The notes beneath the pieces were generated by a model. That model was not told where the DNA came from. It saw nothing but the letters and a program-made list of their open reading frames with translations, and did no database searches. The translations under genes were made by a program, and so were the position numbers. Positions 16,809-26,350 of a stretch of DNA of 64,000 nucleotides are shown here, one piece after another. Source of the DNA: CAVRUD01 sp963849635 (lineage in GTDB: Bacteria; Chloroflexota; Chloroflexia; Thermomicrobiales; UBA6265); the NCBI GenBank assembly GCA_963849635.1, contig CAWKIA010000038.1, positions 124,001-188,000 on the forward strand, in the 5' to 3' direction. Position 1 is the first letter of the stretch, and the number at the start of each line of letters is the position of its first letter.

Positions 16809-17430
16809 TCAGAACTCCCCGCCGCCGAAATCGCCACCCCCGAAAAAACTGCCGAAGCCGCCGCTGGCGTCTCCGGAACCGTCGAAGACCTGCGTCGCCG
16901 CCGTCGTACCCGGCATCGGCCGCTCTGCGCCCTGGTCGGATCGGCGAGATCGGTGCCGTCCTGGAGCCTGGTCGTAGCTTCACGTTGTCGAAAATAGGCG
17001 TTCGGCGATGACGGTGCCCATGACGACGGCGGCGATGGTGTTCAGGAAGTTGCCGGCAAAGAGCCCACCAACCCCGGCACCGCGCGGATCAGCTCCGCCG
17101 AAGGTCCGTTCCAGTGTGCCGGGTCGGCGCAACTCGGCGCTCGACGCCAACCGGGCGAGGGAGCGCGCGTCGTCGCGATTCGCCTGCTCCTGCGGTGGCA
17201 GATCGCCATTCAGGCTTTCCAGTACGCGAGCCGCGCTGCTCGGGTGTGAGTTGGGCGAACGCCTCGGCGTGGGCCTGTTCGATCGCCTCGGGCGGGGCAG
17301 TACGCAGGAGGTACCGGCAGCGCTCGACGGCTGGTCGACGGATAGTGACTCCGCCAAGGGAGACGCGGCTGATCCCCCGCGCCGTTGAGCGTCGGGTTCA
17401 CGTCCAAGAACCGGTCGAGAATGCTCGACT
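16809..17430 (-). pseudogene. Frameshifted paralogue of the 2783-3394 gene
   Basis: The same protein family as 2783-3394 can be read across several frames: SILDRF at the start, then CRYLLRTAPPEAIEQ with AHAEAFAQLTPEQR, then LESLNGDLPPQEQANRDD and ELRRPGTLERTFGG, and a Gly/Phe-rich end GGGDFGGGEF with TGA at 16809. The usual initiator Met is replaced by Ser in the readable frame, and at least three frameshifts interrupt the gene. Confidence 0.65.
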
Positions 17431-17662
17431 CCGTCGAAGGAGGTTGTCCATTCCAGGCTTCGTCAACGAACGTTGTCGCGGGAGATTTCTAGCCGGCCGC
17501 GTGCGGCTGCCCGGTGGCATCGACCAGCGCCAGCTGGGGTGAGCGTGAGGAGCCAGGGCCTCGCTGACGTCGGCCGACGTCAGCAGCTCGGCCGGCCGCC
17601 GTGGGTTGGAATCGACTCGTCCAGGGTCCGACAGCGGCGCCGGATCACGCCGACGACCTTCG

Positions 17663-18075
17663 TCACGGTCGGGACGTCCTCTCCTTACCCGGCCGGCGGC
17701 ACTCACGTGGCCCTCGCGGCATGAGCCGCGCACGTTCCGCAGCACCACGCCCATCTCCCGGCGGTCGGACGACGGTCGCGCCGACGGCCAGTGCCAGGTA
17801 CACCACCGCCAGGGCGACGTGCTGGTCCGGCCAGACGAACCCGACCACGAAGAGCCCGAACAGGATCAGCGCGCCGTACCAGTGCAGGCGAGGTCGAGCA
17901 TGATCACCACCGCGAAGAGGGTCTGGGCCACCGTCAGGAGGAGCTCGTCGTCCTGGCGGCCGGTCAAGGGCGAGCGCCTGGAGTTCGCCCAGGGCGAGGG
18001 AGTAGGCCAGGGGAAGCATCCCGACCAGCAGCGTCCACTGGTTGATCTTCGAGGAGACCAGGGTGCCCATCGCCG
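17663..18075 (-). pseudogene. C-terminal fragment of a CaCA-type sodium/calcium antiporter
   Basis: The frame holds MGTLVSSKINQWTLLVGMLP, then a frameshift, with RQDDELLLTVAQTLFAVVIM in the neighbouring frame, then LHWYGALILFGLFVVGFVWP and a hydrophobic last helix. This is the end of a sodium/calcium exchanger family protein. Nothing upstream of about 18075 continues it. The matching kind of N-terminus is at 1100-1348, over 16 kb away and in the wrong order for a simple insertion. Confidence 0.6.
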
Positions 18076-18192
18076 CCCCCGGTGGCGCCCCGCCAGGTGG
18101 GTGCCGCTGGGCGTCGGCCGACGTCGCGTCAACATAACGGCCACAGGCGGGAAGATACGGGCACCGCGGTTGCCCGTATTCCTTGTCTGCAC

Positions 18193-19389
18193 CTAGCGCA
18201 GCGAGCGGAACGCCGCCCGGACCTCGTCGGAGAAGAGCTCCGGCTCCTCCCAGGCGGCGAAGTGGCCGCCCCTGTCGACCTCGTTGAAGTAGGTGAGGTT
18301 GGGGTAGGACGTTCTCGACCCAGCTGCGCGGGGTCCGCCAGATCTCGCCGGGGAAGGTGGTGAAGCCGACCGGGAGCGAGACCCCGGAGGAGCCTGGCCG
18401 GACGCAGTGCTGGCCAGGGCTCGTCCGTCCTCCCAGTACGACCGGGCGGCCGAGGCGCCGGTGCCCGTCAGCCAGTACAGCGTGATGTTGTCGAGGATGT
18501 GGTCCCGGGTGAGGTTGCCCACGGGCTCGCCGTCGACGAACGCGCGGGAGATCTTGTAGTAGCTGTCCGTGTCGTGGTCGAGCATCCAGGCCGCCAGCCC
18601 GACGGGTGAATCCAGCAGGGCGTAGCCGATCGTCTGCGGCCGCGTGGCCATCTCCAGGAAGTAGCCGAAGCCGTCGTCCTGAACGTGTTGAGCGCGTCGG
18701 GCGCCGCGCGTTCCTGCTCGGACTCCGCCGGCGGGGGGCCGGCCAGCACCGTCACGAGCAAGTTCATGTGGATGCCGAGCAGCCCCTCGGGCGCCTGGCG
18801 GCCCATCACGTCGGTGACGAGGGCGCCCACGTCGCCGCCCTGGGCGACATAGCGGGTGTAGCCGAGGCGGTTCATCAGCTCCGCCCAGGCCTGCGCGATG
18901 CGGCCGGGGTCCCAGCCGAGCTCGGTCGGCTCGCCCGAGAAGCCGTAGCCGGGCAAGGACGGCAGCACCAGGTGGAAGGCGTCCTCGGCGCGTGCCGCCG
19001 TGCGCGGTCGGGTCGGTCAGCGGGCCGATGGTCTCGAGCAGCTCGATGACCGAGCCGGGCCAGCCGTGCGTCATGATCAGCGGCAACGCGTTCTCGTGCG
19101 GCGACCGACGTGGATGAAGTGGATGTCCACCCCGTCGATCTCGGTCGTGAACTGCGGTAGCGCGTTCAGCTTCGCCTCGGCCTTGCGCCAGTCGTATCGG
19201 TCGCCCAGTAGCGGGCGAGCTCCTGCATCGTCGCCAGCTGCACGCCCTGCGACCGATCCTCGACGAGCTCCCTGGTGGGCCAGCGCGTCGCGGCGATGCG
19301 CCGGCGCAGGTCGGCGAGCTCGGCCTCGGGACCTCGACCGGAAGGGGCGGATCGCGGCTGTGTCGGCCGACGGGTGCGGTCGTGGCCAT
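18193..19389 (-). pseudogene. Epoxide hydrolase (EHN family), second copy, frameshifted
   Basis: Paralogue of 6678-7907. Recognisable parts are MTHGWPGSVIELLETIGPL, LPSLPGYGFSGEPTELGWDP, QGGDVGALVTDVMG (nucleophile region; Val stands where the intact copy has Trp), TRPQTIGYALLDSPVGLAAW, and the C-terminal GGHFAAWEEPELFSDEVRAA. The start is ATG 19389 with AAGGAG. At least three frameshifts are needed for a continuous protein. It is followed by a further copy at 19554-20796. Confidence 0.82.
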
Positions 19390-19553
19390 GGTGGCTCCTT
19401 GCGGCGTGTGCGAGTGCCGAGCCTGGACCCACTCGGCACGGCACGCGCCCTGAAGCGCCTGTCCGCGTGTGTCTGGCATCGCCACGAGGCCGGTGCCGTG
19501 AATGACGCGGCCGTCGTCGGGCAGTGGGCGAGCGCGGACGCTCTGACCGCCGA

Positions 19554-20796
19554 CTAGCGCAGCGAGCGGAACGCCGCGCGGACTCCTCGGTGAAGAGCAG
19601 CGGCTGCTCCCAGGCGGCGAAGTGGCCGCCCCTGTCGACCTCGTTGAAGTAGATGAGGTTGGGGTAGGCCTGCTCGGCCCAGCTGCGCGGGGCCTGGTAC
19701 TGCTCGCCGGGGAAGACGGTCACGGCGACCGGGATGGAGACGCCCTTGGCGTTGAAGAAGCCGCCCTTGTACTCCCAGTAGAGGCGAGACGCGGAGACCC
19801 CCGTGTTCGTCAGCCAGTAGAGCGTGATGTTGTCGAGGATCTCGTCACGCGTCAGTTCGCCCGTGGCGCTCGTGGTCCGGTCAGCGCCGCGGCGACCGCC
19901 GCGGCCGGCTGGCCGTCGGCGTCGTTGTGGTCGAGCAGCCAGGCGGCCAGGCCGACGGGCGAATCCGCGATGCCGTACAGGGTCTGCGGGCGCGACGCCA
20001 TCAGCCTGGCGTAGTCGACCTGCTTGAACGTTCTGACCAGCTGGTCGTAGGCGCGTCGTTCCTCGGCCGAGAGACCGGACGGCGGCGGGTCGCCGGCCAG
20101 GAGCGCCTTGTCGACGTCGGCCGGAACGGTGGCGGGCATGTTGGTGTGGATGGCGAGCAAGCCCGCGGGCGCCTGCAGGCCCATCTGGTCGACGACGAAC
20201 GCGCCCCAGTCGCCGCCCTGGGCGACGTAGCGGGTGTAGCCGAGGCGCTGTCATCAGCTCCGCCCAGGCGCGGGCCATGCGCTCGGGGCCCCAGCCGGTG
20301 CTGGTCGGCTTGCCGGAGAAGCCGTAGCCCGGCATCGACGGGATGACCACGTGGAACGCGTCCGCTGCGCTCGCCGCCGTGCGCGGTGGGATCGGTGAGC
20401 GGGTCGATGATCTTCAGCTGCTCGATGACCGAGCCGGGCCAGCCGTGGGTGACGATGAGCGGCAGCGCGTCCTCGTGCTGCGAGCGGACGTGGATGAAGT
20501 GGATGTCGAGCCCGTCGATCTCGGTGATGAACTGCGGGAGGGCGTTCAGCTTCGCCTCGCACCTTGCGCCAGTCGTAGTCCGTCGCCCAGTAGCGCGCGA
20601 GCTCCTGCATCGTCGCGAGCGGCACGCCCTGGGAGTCGATCCGCGACGGTCTCCCTGTTCGGGCCAGTGCGTCGCGGCGATGCGCCGGCGCAGGTCGTCG
20701 AGCGTCCTCCTCGCGGAGCCTCGAAGCGGAAGGGGCGGATCGCGGTGGAGGCGCTGTGGAGGTCAGCATAGAGTGCGGCAATCGTCCAGCGGACAT
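19554..20796 (-). pseudogene. Epoxide hydrolase (EHN family), third copy, frameshifted
   Basis: Third member of the local family. It contains VIPSMPGYGFSGKPTSTGWG, HTNMPATVPADVDKALL, LTRDEILDNITLYWLTNTG and GGHFAAWEQPLLFTEE, ending RSLR with TAG at 19554-19556. The ATG at 20796 follows AAGGAG. Several indels break the frame. Sequence closeness to the neighbouring copy suggests tandem duplication. If the indels are assembly errors, this gene would encode an active hydrolase of about 400 residues. Confidence 0.82.
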
Positions 20797-20879
20797 GGGG
20801 TCTCCTTCCTCGGTGGTGACTCGGGCGAGATCGGGTGAGCGATCGACCGAGGTCGCAGCGAACAGATCTGGGGCGGTGG

Positions 20880-21035
20880 CGTCTCGCTTTCTCCGGCCGG
20901 ACCGAGAGGAGGGGAGGGCCGGGTCGCGCGACCCCGGTCCGGTGGGGAGGGGAAGAGGGGAAGGGGAAAGGAGACCGGGACGTGCGACCCCGATCTGGGG
21001 AAGGGGAGAGGAGGAAGGGGAGGGGGTGCGGCTGA
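20880..21035 (+). repeat. Polypurine tract with an imperfect repeat of about 50 bp
   Basis: The intergenic region between the third epoxide hydrolase and the YbjQ gene is dominated by G and A on the plus strand. Two imperfect copies share CGACCCCG followed by GGGGA/GGGGAA runs. No coding sequence fits. Such tracts can adopt triplex or G-rich structures. Confidence 0.6.
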
Positions 21036-21109
21036 GCAGCCCCTCCCCGCTAGTCCCCTGTAAGCGGGGACCGGGATGGTCATGGTATCTGCGTGTGGAC
21101 TGGGTGCGG

Positions 21110-21458
21110 TTAGGAGTCCTGGAGCACGACCGCGGTGCCGTAGGCGACGATTTCGACCATCTCGCGCCCGACCTCGGCGGTGTAGAAGCGCATCCCGATG
21201 ACCGCGTTCGCCCCCGGTACCCAGGGCCGCCCGCTCGATCCGTGCGAGCACGTCCCGGCGGACCGCGGCGAGCAGAGTCCTGATACTCGTCGAGGGCGCT
21301 GCCGATCCCAAGCGCGTCAGCCCGCCATGATGTTGCCGCTAATGCCGCGGCTGCGGATCGCGATGCCTTCCACGACCCCGAGCGTCCGAGCGATCCGCGC
21401 GCCCGCGATCCCGTCCGTCCTCGCGATGCGAATGGGTGCTCGCGTTCGAGCTGTCCAT
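21110..21458 (-). pseudogene. YbjQ/DUF74-type heavy-metal-binding protein, frameshifted
   Basis: Small YbjQ-like protein whose pieces lie in different frames: MDSSNASTHSHRED at the start (ATG 21458, good ribosome site), then ARTLGVVEGIAIRSRGISGN, LAAVRRDVLARIERAA, and the end NAVIGMRFYTAEVGREM followed by VEIVAYGTAVVLQDS with TAA at 21110-21112. Two or more indels are present. The family forms oligomers and has been linked to metal binding, but its function is unclear. The second copy of the conserved upstream element lies about 75 bases before the start. Confidence 0.72.
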
Positions 21459-21534
21459 CACAGGTTCCTCGCTGACGGCGCGGACAGGTCGATCGCGGCG
21501 CTTCCCCGTTCGGTCCTTTCGGTCCCGCCCGGGT

Positions 21535-21600
21535 GACATCACCACAATGGGCGATACCGGCGGCGTGCGCATCACCCGAAATGATTAATTGAGAGGATTA
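21535..21600 (-). promoter_or_regulatory. Conserved 66-bp upstream element, copy 2
   Basis: This aligns without gaps to 5479-5544 and keeps the identical core TCACCCGAAATGA plus GGATTA and TCACCACA. It lies upstream of the minus-strand YbjQ gene. Unlike copy 1 it lacks the full 14-bp inverted repeat. A shared regulator or promoter is the likely explanation. Confidence 0.5.
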
Positions 21601-21660
21601 CTTGCGGCCGCCGGGCCTGCTACCCGGCTTGGCAGCCCGGTCACATCGGCGACGGGGACG

Positions 21661-24600
21661 TCAGGCAATGCCGTGCCGGATCGCGAACTCGGTCGCGCCA
21701 GCGCGGTTGTTCACCTCGATCTTGGCGAGGATCCTGGCGACGTGCACCTTGACGGTGTTGGGGCTGAGGAAGAGCCGGTCCGCGATCTCCGCGTTGCTCA
21801 GCCCGGAGGCCACGAGGCGCAGCACCTCAACCTCGCGCGCGGTCAATCCCGCCGGCGGTCGATCGGTCGACTCGCCTAGCCGGGCGGCGAGCCGGTCGAT
21901 CCGCGTAAGGGCGGGAAGTGCGTCCATAGGCAGGCAAAGTTCGCTTGCTTCCTCGAGCGTCTCGCGCGCCCGGTGCTGCTCCCCGGTGATCGCACGGAGC
22001 TCGGCATGGGCGATAAGGGTGAGGGCACGCTCGTACGGGGCGCGGCAGGCGTCGGCGAGACTGAGCGCCTCAGCAAATTGGTCCTCCGCTCCGGCGCTGT
22101 CGCCAGCGTCGGTGGCGAGAATGCCGAGCATCCGATGCGCGCCGATGAGTGCGAGCGGCTGCCGTGGGGTGGTGGCGTACGCCAGGGCTCGTTCGGCGTG
22201 CTCGCGAGCTCGCTCCGTGTCACTCGCGGCGCGGTGCCACTCGGCGTCGAGGACCTCGCCCTCGGATCGCCCGAGTGTCGCGTCCATGAAGTCCAGCCAC
22301 CGCCGGTGGAGGTCGAGCCACCATCGGGCGGCATCGAGATCGCCCGCGTCGAGCGCGAGCCCGGCGGCCAGGAGCTGGAACTGGACCGGCATTTGACCCA
22401 CCAGCTCGCCGGGCTCGCTCGCGGGACGAATCCGCGCCGGCTCGTGCACGCACCGCCACGCTAGCTCGGCATCGCCTTGCGCCCGGGCGAGGGTCCCAAG
22501 GTACAAGGGGCGCACGCCCGCGAGGTACGGAAGGTCCCATGTATCGTGTTGCTCGAGAACCTCGCGCGCCTCGCGCCACCGCCCTTCGAGGACGAGCAGC
22601 GGGACGCGGGCGTACCGCGGCAGATTCGCGTTCACGTGGCCGCCGTGCTCGACCACCCACATGGCCGTGCGCTCCGCCGCCGCCGCAACCAGCTCCCGCT
22701 CAGCCAGGTCGTCCGCTTGATAGGGCAATACAGCGAGAATCAGCTCCTCGCGCTTGCGCATCAACGCGAACAAGTGCAGATCGCTTGCAAGAAATGCGGC
22801 GACCGACGCGGCGTACGACCGTCGCGCCAGGCCCGGCTCGCCCTGCAATGCGTAGGCCATCGAAAGTCCACTGTGGGCATCGGCGATGGCACCGAGTTCG
22901 CCGGGCGTGGACGCTGGATCGGTCATCTTTGCGAGGTAGGCTTCACCCTGCGTGCGCGCCTCGGCAAGGTGTCCGCCGCGCGCGAGAATGGCGATCAGCG
23001 TGCCGCGGTTCGCGACCTTGTCGATCCGTTGTTCGCGGCGGCGAGCGGCGCCTATCCCCGGAGGCAGTTGGTCAACCATATCCGCCGCGGTGGAGATGGT
23101 CGCGACAGCAGTGCGATGGTCGCCACCATAGCCAAGGAGCAGCCCCAGCAACGCCTGCGCGCGAGCACTGAGACTGGGGTCCTCTGCCGCGGCGGCCAGT
23201 CGCACCACCTCCTCCACCCATTCGAAGGCTTGATCGCGATCGTCGTGGCGGCGCAGTGCGGCAGCGAGTAGCCGCACCCACCCGCGCTCAGCAAGATCCG
23301 CCACTTGCATATCGAGCAACTTCATCGCGGCCTCGTAGCGCTCGGCCGCCGTCACCAGCGCGTAGGCATCCTCCGCCCGCTCGCCCGCCCGCACCAGCCA
23401 CGCGGCTGCGCGCTCGTCTCCCGCCTGCCGGAGGTGATACGCCACCGCATCCGGATCTGGGGAGGGAAGCCCGATGAGCGCCTCAGCCACCTGCCGGTGG
23501 ATTCGCCCCCGCCGCAGCGCGGGAACGTCCTCGTACAGCACGTCGCGGATCAGCGCGTGGCTGAAGCGGATGCCGTCGCCCCGAGCCGATGCCGTCACGA
23601 GATGCGCCGCCTCCGCCCGCTCGGCCGCGGCCAAGAGGATCTCCTCGTCCATCCCAGCGACGGCCCCCCAGACCGCGAGCGGTACCTCCTGCCCCGCCAC
23701 GGCGGCGATTGCGAGCAGCGCGGCGGTCTCGTCGCTCAGGCGGCTGAGCCGGTCGTCGACGATCTGTTGCAGCAATGTCGGCACGGGAATCTGCGCCAGG
23801 CTCTCCGTGGACGATCCGCCAGCGAGGCGATCGAGCAGCCCCTCCTCGTCGATGCTCCGCAGCAGTTCGGTCATGAACAGCGGGTTGCCCTCGGTGCGCG
23901 CGAGCAGGTACGCGGCGATGCGCTGGACCGTTGCCTCCGCCAGGCCGTAGCGCGCCCGCACCAGCGCCCGGCCGGCCGCGGCGTCGAGCGGGCGCAGGCC
24001 GAGGCGCTCGGTGGGCGCCTCCCGTACGAGGAGCGGGACCGTCGTGGCAAGCGGATGATGCCGGTCAACGTCCTCGCTGCGATAGGTGGCGACGAGGAGG
24101 AGCGGCAGGTCGGCGATCCCGCGGGTGACGAAGCGCAGCAGGTCGAGGGAGGCGCTGTCCGCCCAATGGAGGTCCTCGAGCACGAGCACGAGTGGCCGCT
24201 CCGTAGTCAGGGCGGCGAGAAAGGCCCGCGCCTGAGCGAACAGGTCCGCCTGGCTCGTTGCTCCATCGAGGCGGGAGACCGACAGTGCGTTCGCCGTGTC
24301 AAGGCGGGCTTCGACGCGCCGGGCGATCTCGATCCAGGGGCCGTAGGGCGGCGTCTCGGTGCGGTCGTAGCAGTGGCCGGCGAGGACGGTCATCCGCGCG
24401 TCCGTCGCGTCGCGGCAGAGCGCGTCCGCGAGGGCAGTCTTGCCGATGCCGGCTTCGCCGCTGATCAGCACCAAGCTACCGCGACCGGTTTGCGCGGCGA
24501 TCAGGCGGTCGTGCAGGACGGCGAGTTCGCGATCACGTCCGACGAGCGGCGGCGGTGACGTCGGCCACGACGAACTGACATCCATGCGAGTCCTAGCTAA

Positions 24601-24822
24601 TGGGGAGCGATTGGCAGTCTGAGGCGCTCCCAGACTACTTCCTGGATGGGCCAGGTCTTGCGGCACGAAACGGAACGGGTGGCTCGTCACCATCGGCTTA
24701 TCGACGCCGTCCGGCGCCTGCTTCGCGACCTTGGTATAGATGGCGGCACTCACGCTATCGTCGATGGATCGCTGGACGAGGGTGAGGTTCGGGGCGCCGG
24801 CCGACGGTGGAGCTTGGGGCAT
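21661..24822 (-). CDS. Large ATPase-LuxR transcriptional regulator (LAL/MalT type)
   Basis: Intact regulator of 1053 residues. An N-terminal AAA-type ATPase starts at LVGRDRELAVLHDRL, with Walker A GEAGIGKT and Walker B LVLVLEDLHWAD. A long helical TPR-like middle follows. The C-terminal LuxR helix-turn-helix is LTAREVEVLRLVASGLSNAE with LSPNTVKVHVARILAKI. ATP-dependent ligand sensing by the central part is known for the family. The ATG at 24822 has AAGGAG. A later ATG at about 24585, just before the ATPase domain, is also possible because the first 80 residues look unstructured. It is divergent from the PAS kinase. Confidence 0.93.
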   Translation of the reverse strand: MPQAPPSAGAPNLTLVQRSIDDSVSAAIYTKVAKQAPDGVDKPMVTSHPFRFVPQDLAHPGSSLGAPQTANRSPLARTRMDVSSSWPTSPPPLVGRDRELAVLHDRLIAAQTGRGSLVLISGEAGIGKTALADALCRDATDARMTVLAGHCYDRTETPPYGPWIEIARRVEARLDTANALSVSRLDGATSQADLFAQARAFLAALTTERPLVLVLEDLHWADSASLDLLRFVTRGIADLPLLLVATYRSEDVDRHHPLATTVPLLVREAPTERLGLRPLDAAAGRALVRARYGLAEATVQRIAAYLLARTEGNPLFMTELLRSIDEEGLLDRLAGGSSTESLAQIPVPTLLQQIVDDRLSRLSDETAALLAIAAVAGQEVPLAVWGAVAGMDEEILLAAAERAEAAHLVTASARGDGIRFSHALIRDVLYEDVPALRRGRIHRQVAEALIGLPSPDPDAVAYHLRQAGDERAAAWLVRAGERAEDAYALVTAAERYEAAMKLLDMQVADLAERGWVRLLAAALRRHDDRDQAFEWVEEVVRLAAAAEDPSLSARAQALLGLLLGYGGDHRTAVATISTAADMVDQLPPGIGAARRREQRIDKVANRGTLIAILARGGHLAEARTQGEAYLAKMTDPASTPGELGAIADAHSGLSMAYALQGEPGLARRSYAASVAAFLASDLHLFALMRKREELILAVLPYQADDLAERELVAAAAERTAMWVVEHGGHVNANLPRYARVPLLVLEGRWREAREVLEQHDTWDLPYLAGVRPLYLGTLARAQGDAELAWRCVHEPARIRPASEPGELVGQMPVQFQLLAAGLALDAGDLDAARWWLDLHRRWLDFMDATLGRSEGEVLDAEWHRAASDTERAREHAERALAYATTPRQPLALIGAHRMLGILATDAGDSAGAEDQFAEALSLADACRAPYERALTLIAHAELRAITGEQHRARETLEEASELCLPMDALPALTRIDRLAARLGESTDRPPAGLTAREVEVLRLVASGLSNAEIADRLFLSPNTVKVHVARILAKIEVNNRAGATEFAIRHGIA

Positions 24823-24934
24823 GACGGCTCCTTGGTGTAAGCAGGTTGAGCCCACCAATTCGGGTTGCGACGCGGCGGGCTGTGCGCTGTAGCCTTGAAT
24901 ACATCAAACCAGACGCGCGACGATCAGGCAATTA

Positions 24935-24959
24935 GACGAAGGTATTGACGATACCTTCG
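24935..24959. promoter_or_regulatory. Perfect inverted repeat in the LuxR/kinase divergent region
   Basis: ACGAAGGTAT, a 5-base spacer, then ATACCTTCGT form a perfect 10-bp dyad. It lies in the 365-base gap between the divergent ATPase-LuxR and PAS kinase genes. No T-run follows, so an operator is more likely than a terminator. Confidence 0.5.
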
Positions 24960-25186
24960 TATTGGCTGTGTCGCCGTCCGCGCGGGTGGGGATTGGGCAC
25001 AGAGGTAGCGGAACCGATACCAAGGTCTAATGGACGATTGCGCTCGGACCGATCATTCTGCCGCGTAGACGGTACCTGTCGACGGGGAGAAGCGGAGACT
25101 GCGGAGATCTGGCGATGCGCTACCCTGCGCGGACACGCTCGATGGTGGGACGAATACGCATGGGGGGTGCATCGTGATGGACGACA

Positions 25187-26350
25187 TTGCCCGGAATCTC
25201 GTTGCCGCCTTTGTGCCCGACAGCCCGTGCCCTTCAACGGCGGTGTGACGTGGATGCGCCAATCGAGCCAGCCAATGCCGGTGACGATCTTCTCGACAGT
25301 GAGCTCAATTCGCGTGCGATCTTGGACAGCATCCCAGGTTTGGTCGCCCTCATGACCGCGGACGGTCAGGTCCACTTCGCCAATCGCCAGATCCTCGAAT
25401 ACACCGGAAGGTCTCTGGAGGAGATCAAACAATGGGGGACGAGCGACATCGTTCACCCAGAGGACTTTCCTCAGGTGATCCAGGCTTTTAGCCAATCGAT
25501 CGCATCAGGCACTCCGTACGGGATCGTGCAGCGACTCCGGCGGTCGGACGGTGTCTATCGGTGGTTCCAGAATGACGGCTTCCCTCTGCGCGATTCAAGC
25601 GGCCGAATTGTTCGCTGGTGCGTCCTCTTGACAGACATCGACGATCGGACACGCGCCGAGGCGGCGCTGCGGGAGAGCGAACGCGAGTCGCGCCAGATCG
25701 TGGACAGCATTCCCGGGTTGGTCGCGGTATTTACGTCCGGCGGTGAGGTTGAATCCGTCAACCGCCAGGTCCTTGAGTACTTCGGCAAGACGGCGGAGGA
25801 ACTGCGGCATTGGGAAGCCGGCGGCACGACCCATCCCGACGATCTTCCCGATACCGTCGAGCAGTTTGCCCATTCGATCGCGACAGGTGACCCCTTCGCG
25901 TTTGAAATCCGTGCTCCCCGGTTTGATGGTGTCTACCGGTGGTTCGAATCTCGGGGATTACCGCTTCTAGACTCAAATGGGAACATTGTCCGCTGGTACA
26001 ACCTGCTCATCGACATCGACGAACGCAAACGCGCTGAGGAGGCGCTCGCCGCGAGCGAGCGCAACCTCAAGCTCATCATCGATACCATCCCGGCACTCGC
26101 ATGGTCCGCACGTTTGGATGGAAGCGCCGAGTTTTTCAATCAGCACTATCTTGATTTCATCGGCCTCTCGGAGGAGCAGGCGAGCGGCTGGGGCTGGACA
26201 TCGGCCGTCCACCTTGAGGATTTGAACGGTCTGGCGGAGACCTGGCAGCGGATCATGGCGTCCGAAATGCCAGGGAGAAGCCGAGGCGCGCCTGCGCCGG
26301 TACGACGGCGAGTACCGATGGTTCCTCTTCCGCACGAATCCCTTGCGTGA
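25187..26350 (+). CDS. Multi-PAS sensor histidine kinase, N-terminal part (split by frameshift)
   Basis: Sensor half of a cytoplasmic hybrid of PAS domains. Three PAS units follow each other, each starting with a pattern like ILDSIPGLVALMTADGQVHF or IVDSIPGLVAVFTSGGEVES and ending IVRWYNLLIDIDERKRAEEA. No membrane segment is present, so it senses an internal signal. A one-base insertion near 26270 ends this frame early, and the next frame continues with EARLRRYDGEYRWFLFRTNP into 26343-27938. The start may be TTG at 25187 or GTG at 25250 in the same frame. Confidence 0.85.
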   Translation: MPGISLPPLCPTARALQRRCDVDAPIEPANAGDDLLDSELNSRAILDSIPGLVALMTADGQVHFANRQILEYTGRSLEEIKQWGTSDIVHPEDFPQVIQAFSQSIASGTPYGIVQRLRRSDGVYRWFQNDGFPLRDSSGRIVRWCVLLTDIDDRTRAEAALRESERESRQIVDSIPGLVAVFTSGGEVESVNRQVLEYFGKTAEELRHWEAGGTTHPDDLPDTVEQFAHSIATGDPFAFEIRAPRFDGVYRWFESRGLPLLDSNGNIVRWYNLLIDIDERKRAEEALAASERNLKLIIDTIPALAWSARLDGSAEFFNQHYLDFIGLSEEQASGWGWTSAVHLEDLNGLAETWQRIMASEMPGRSRGAPAPVRRRVPMVPLPHESLA

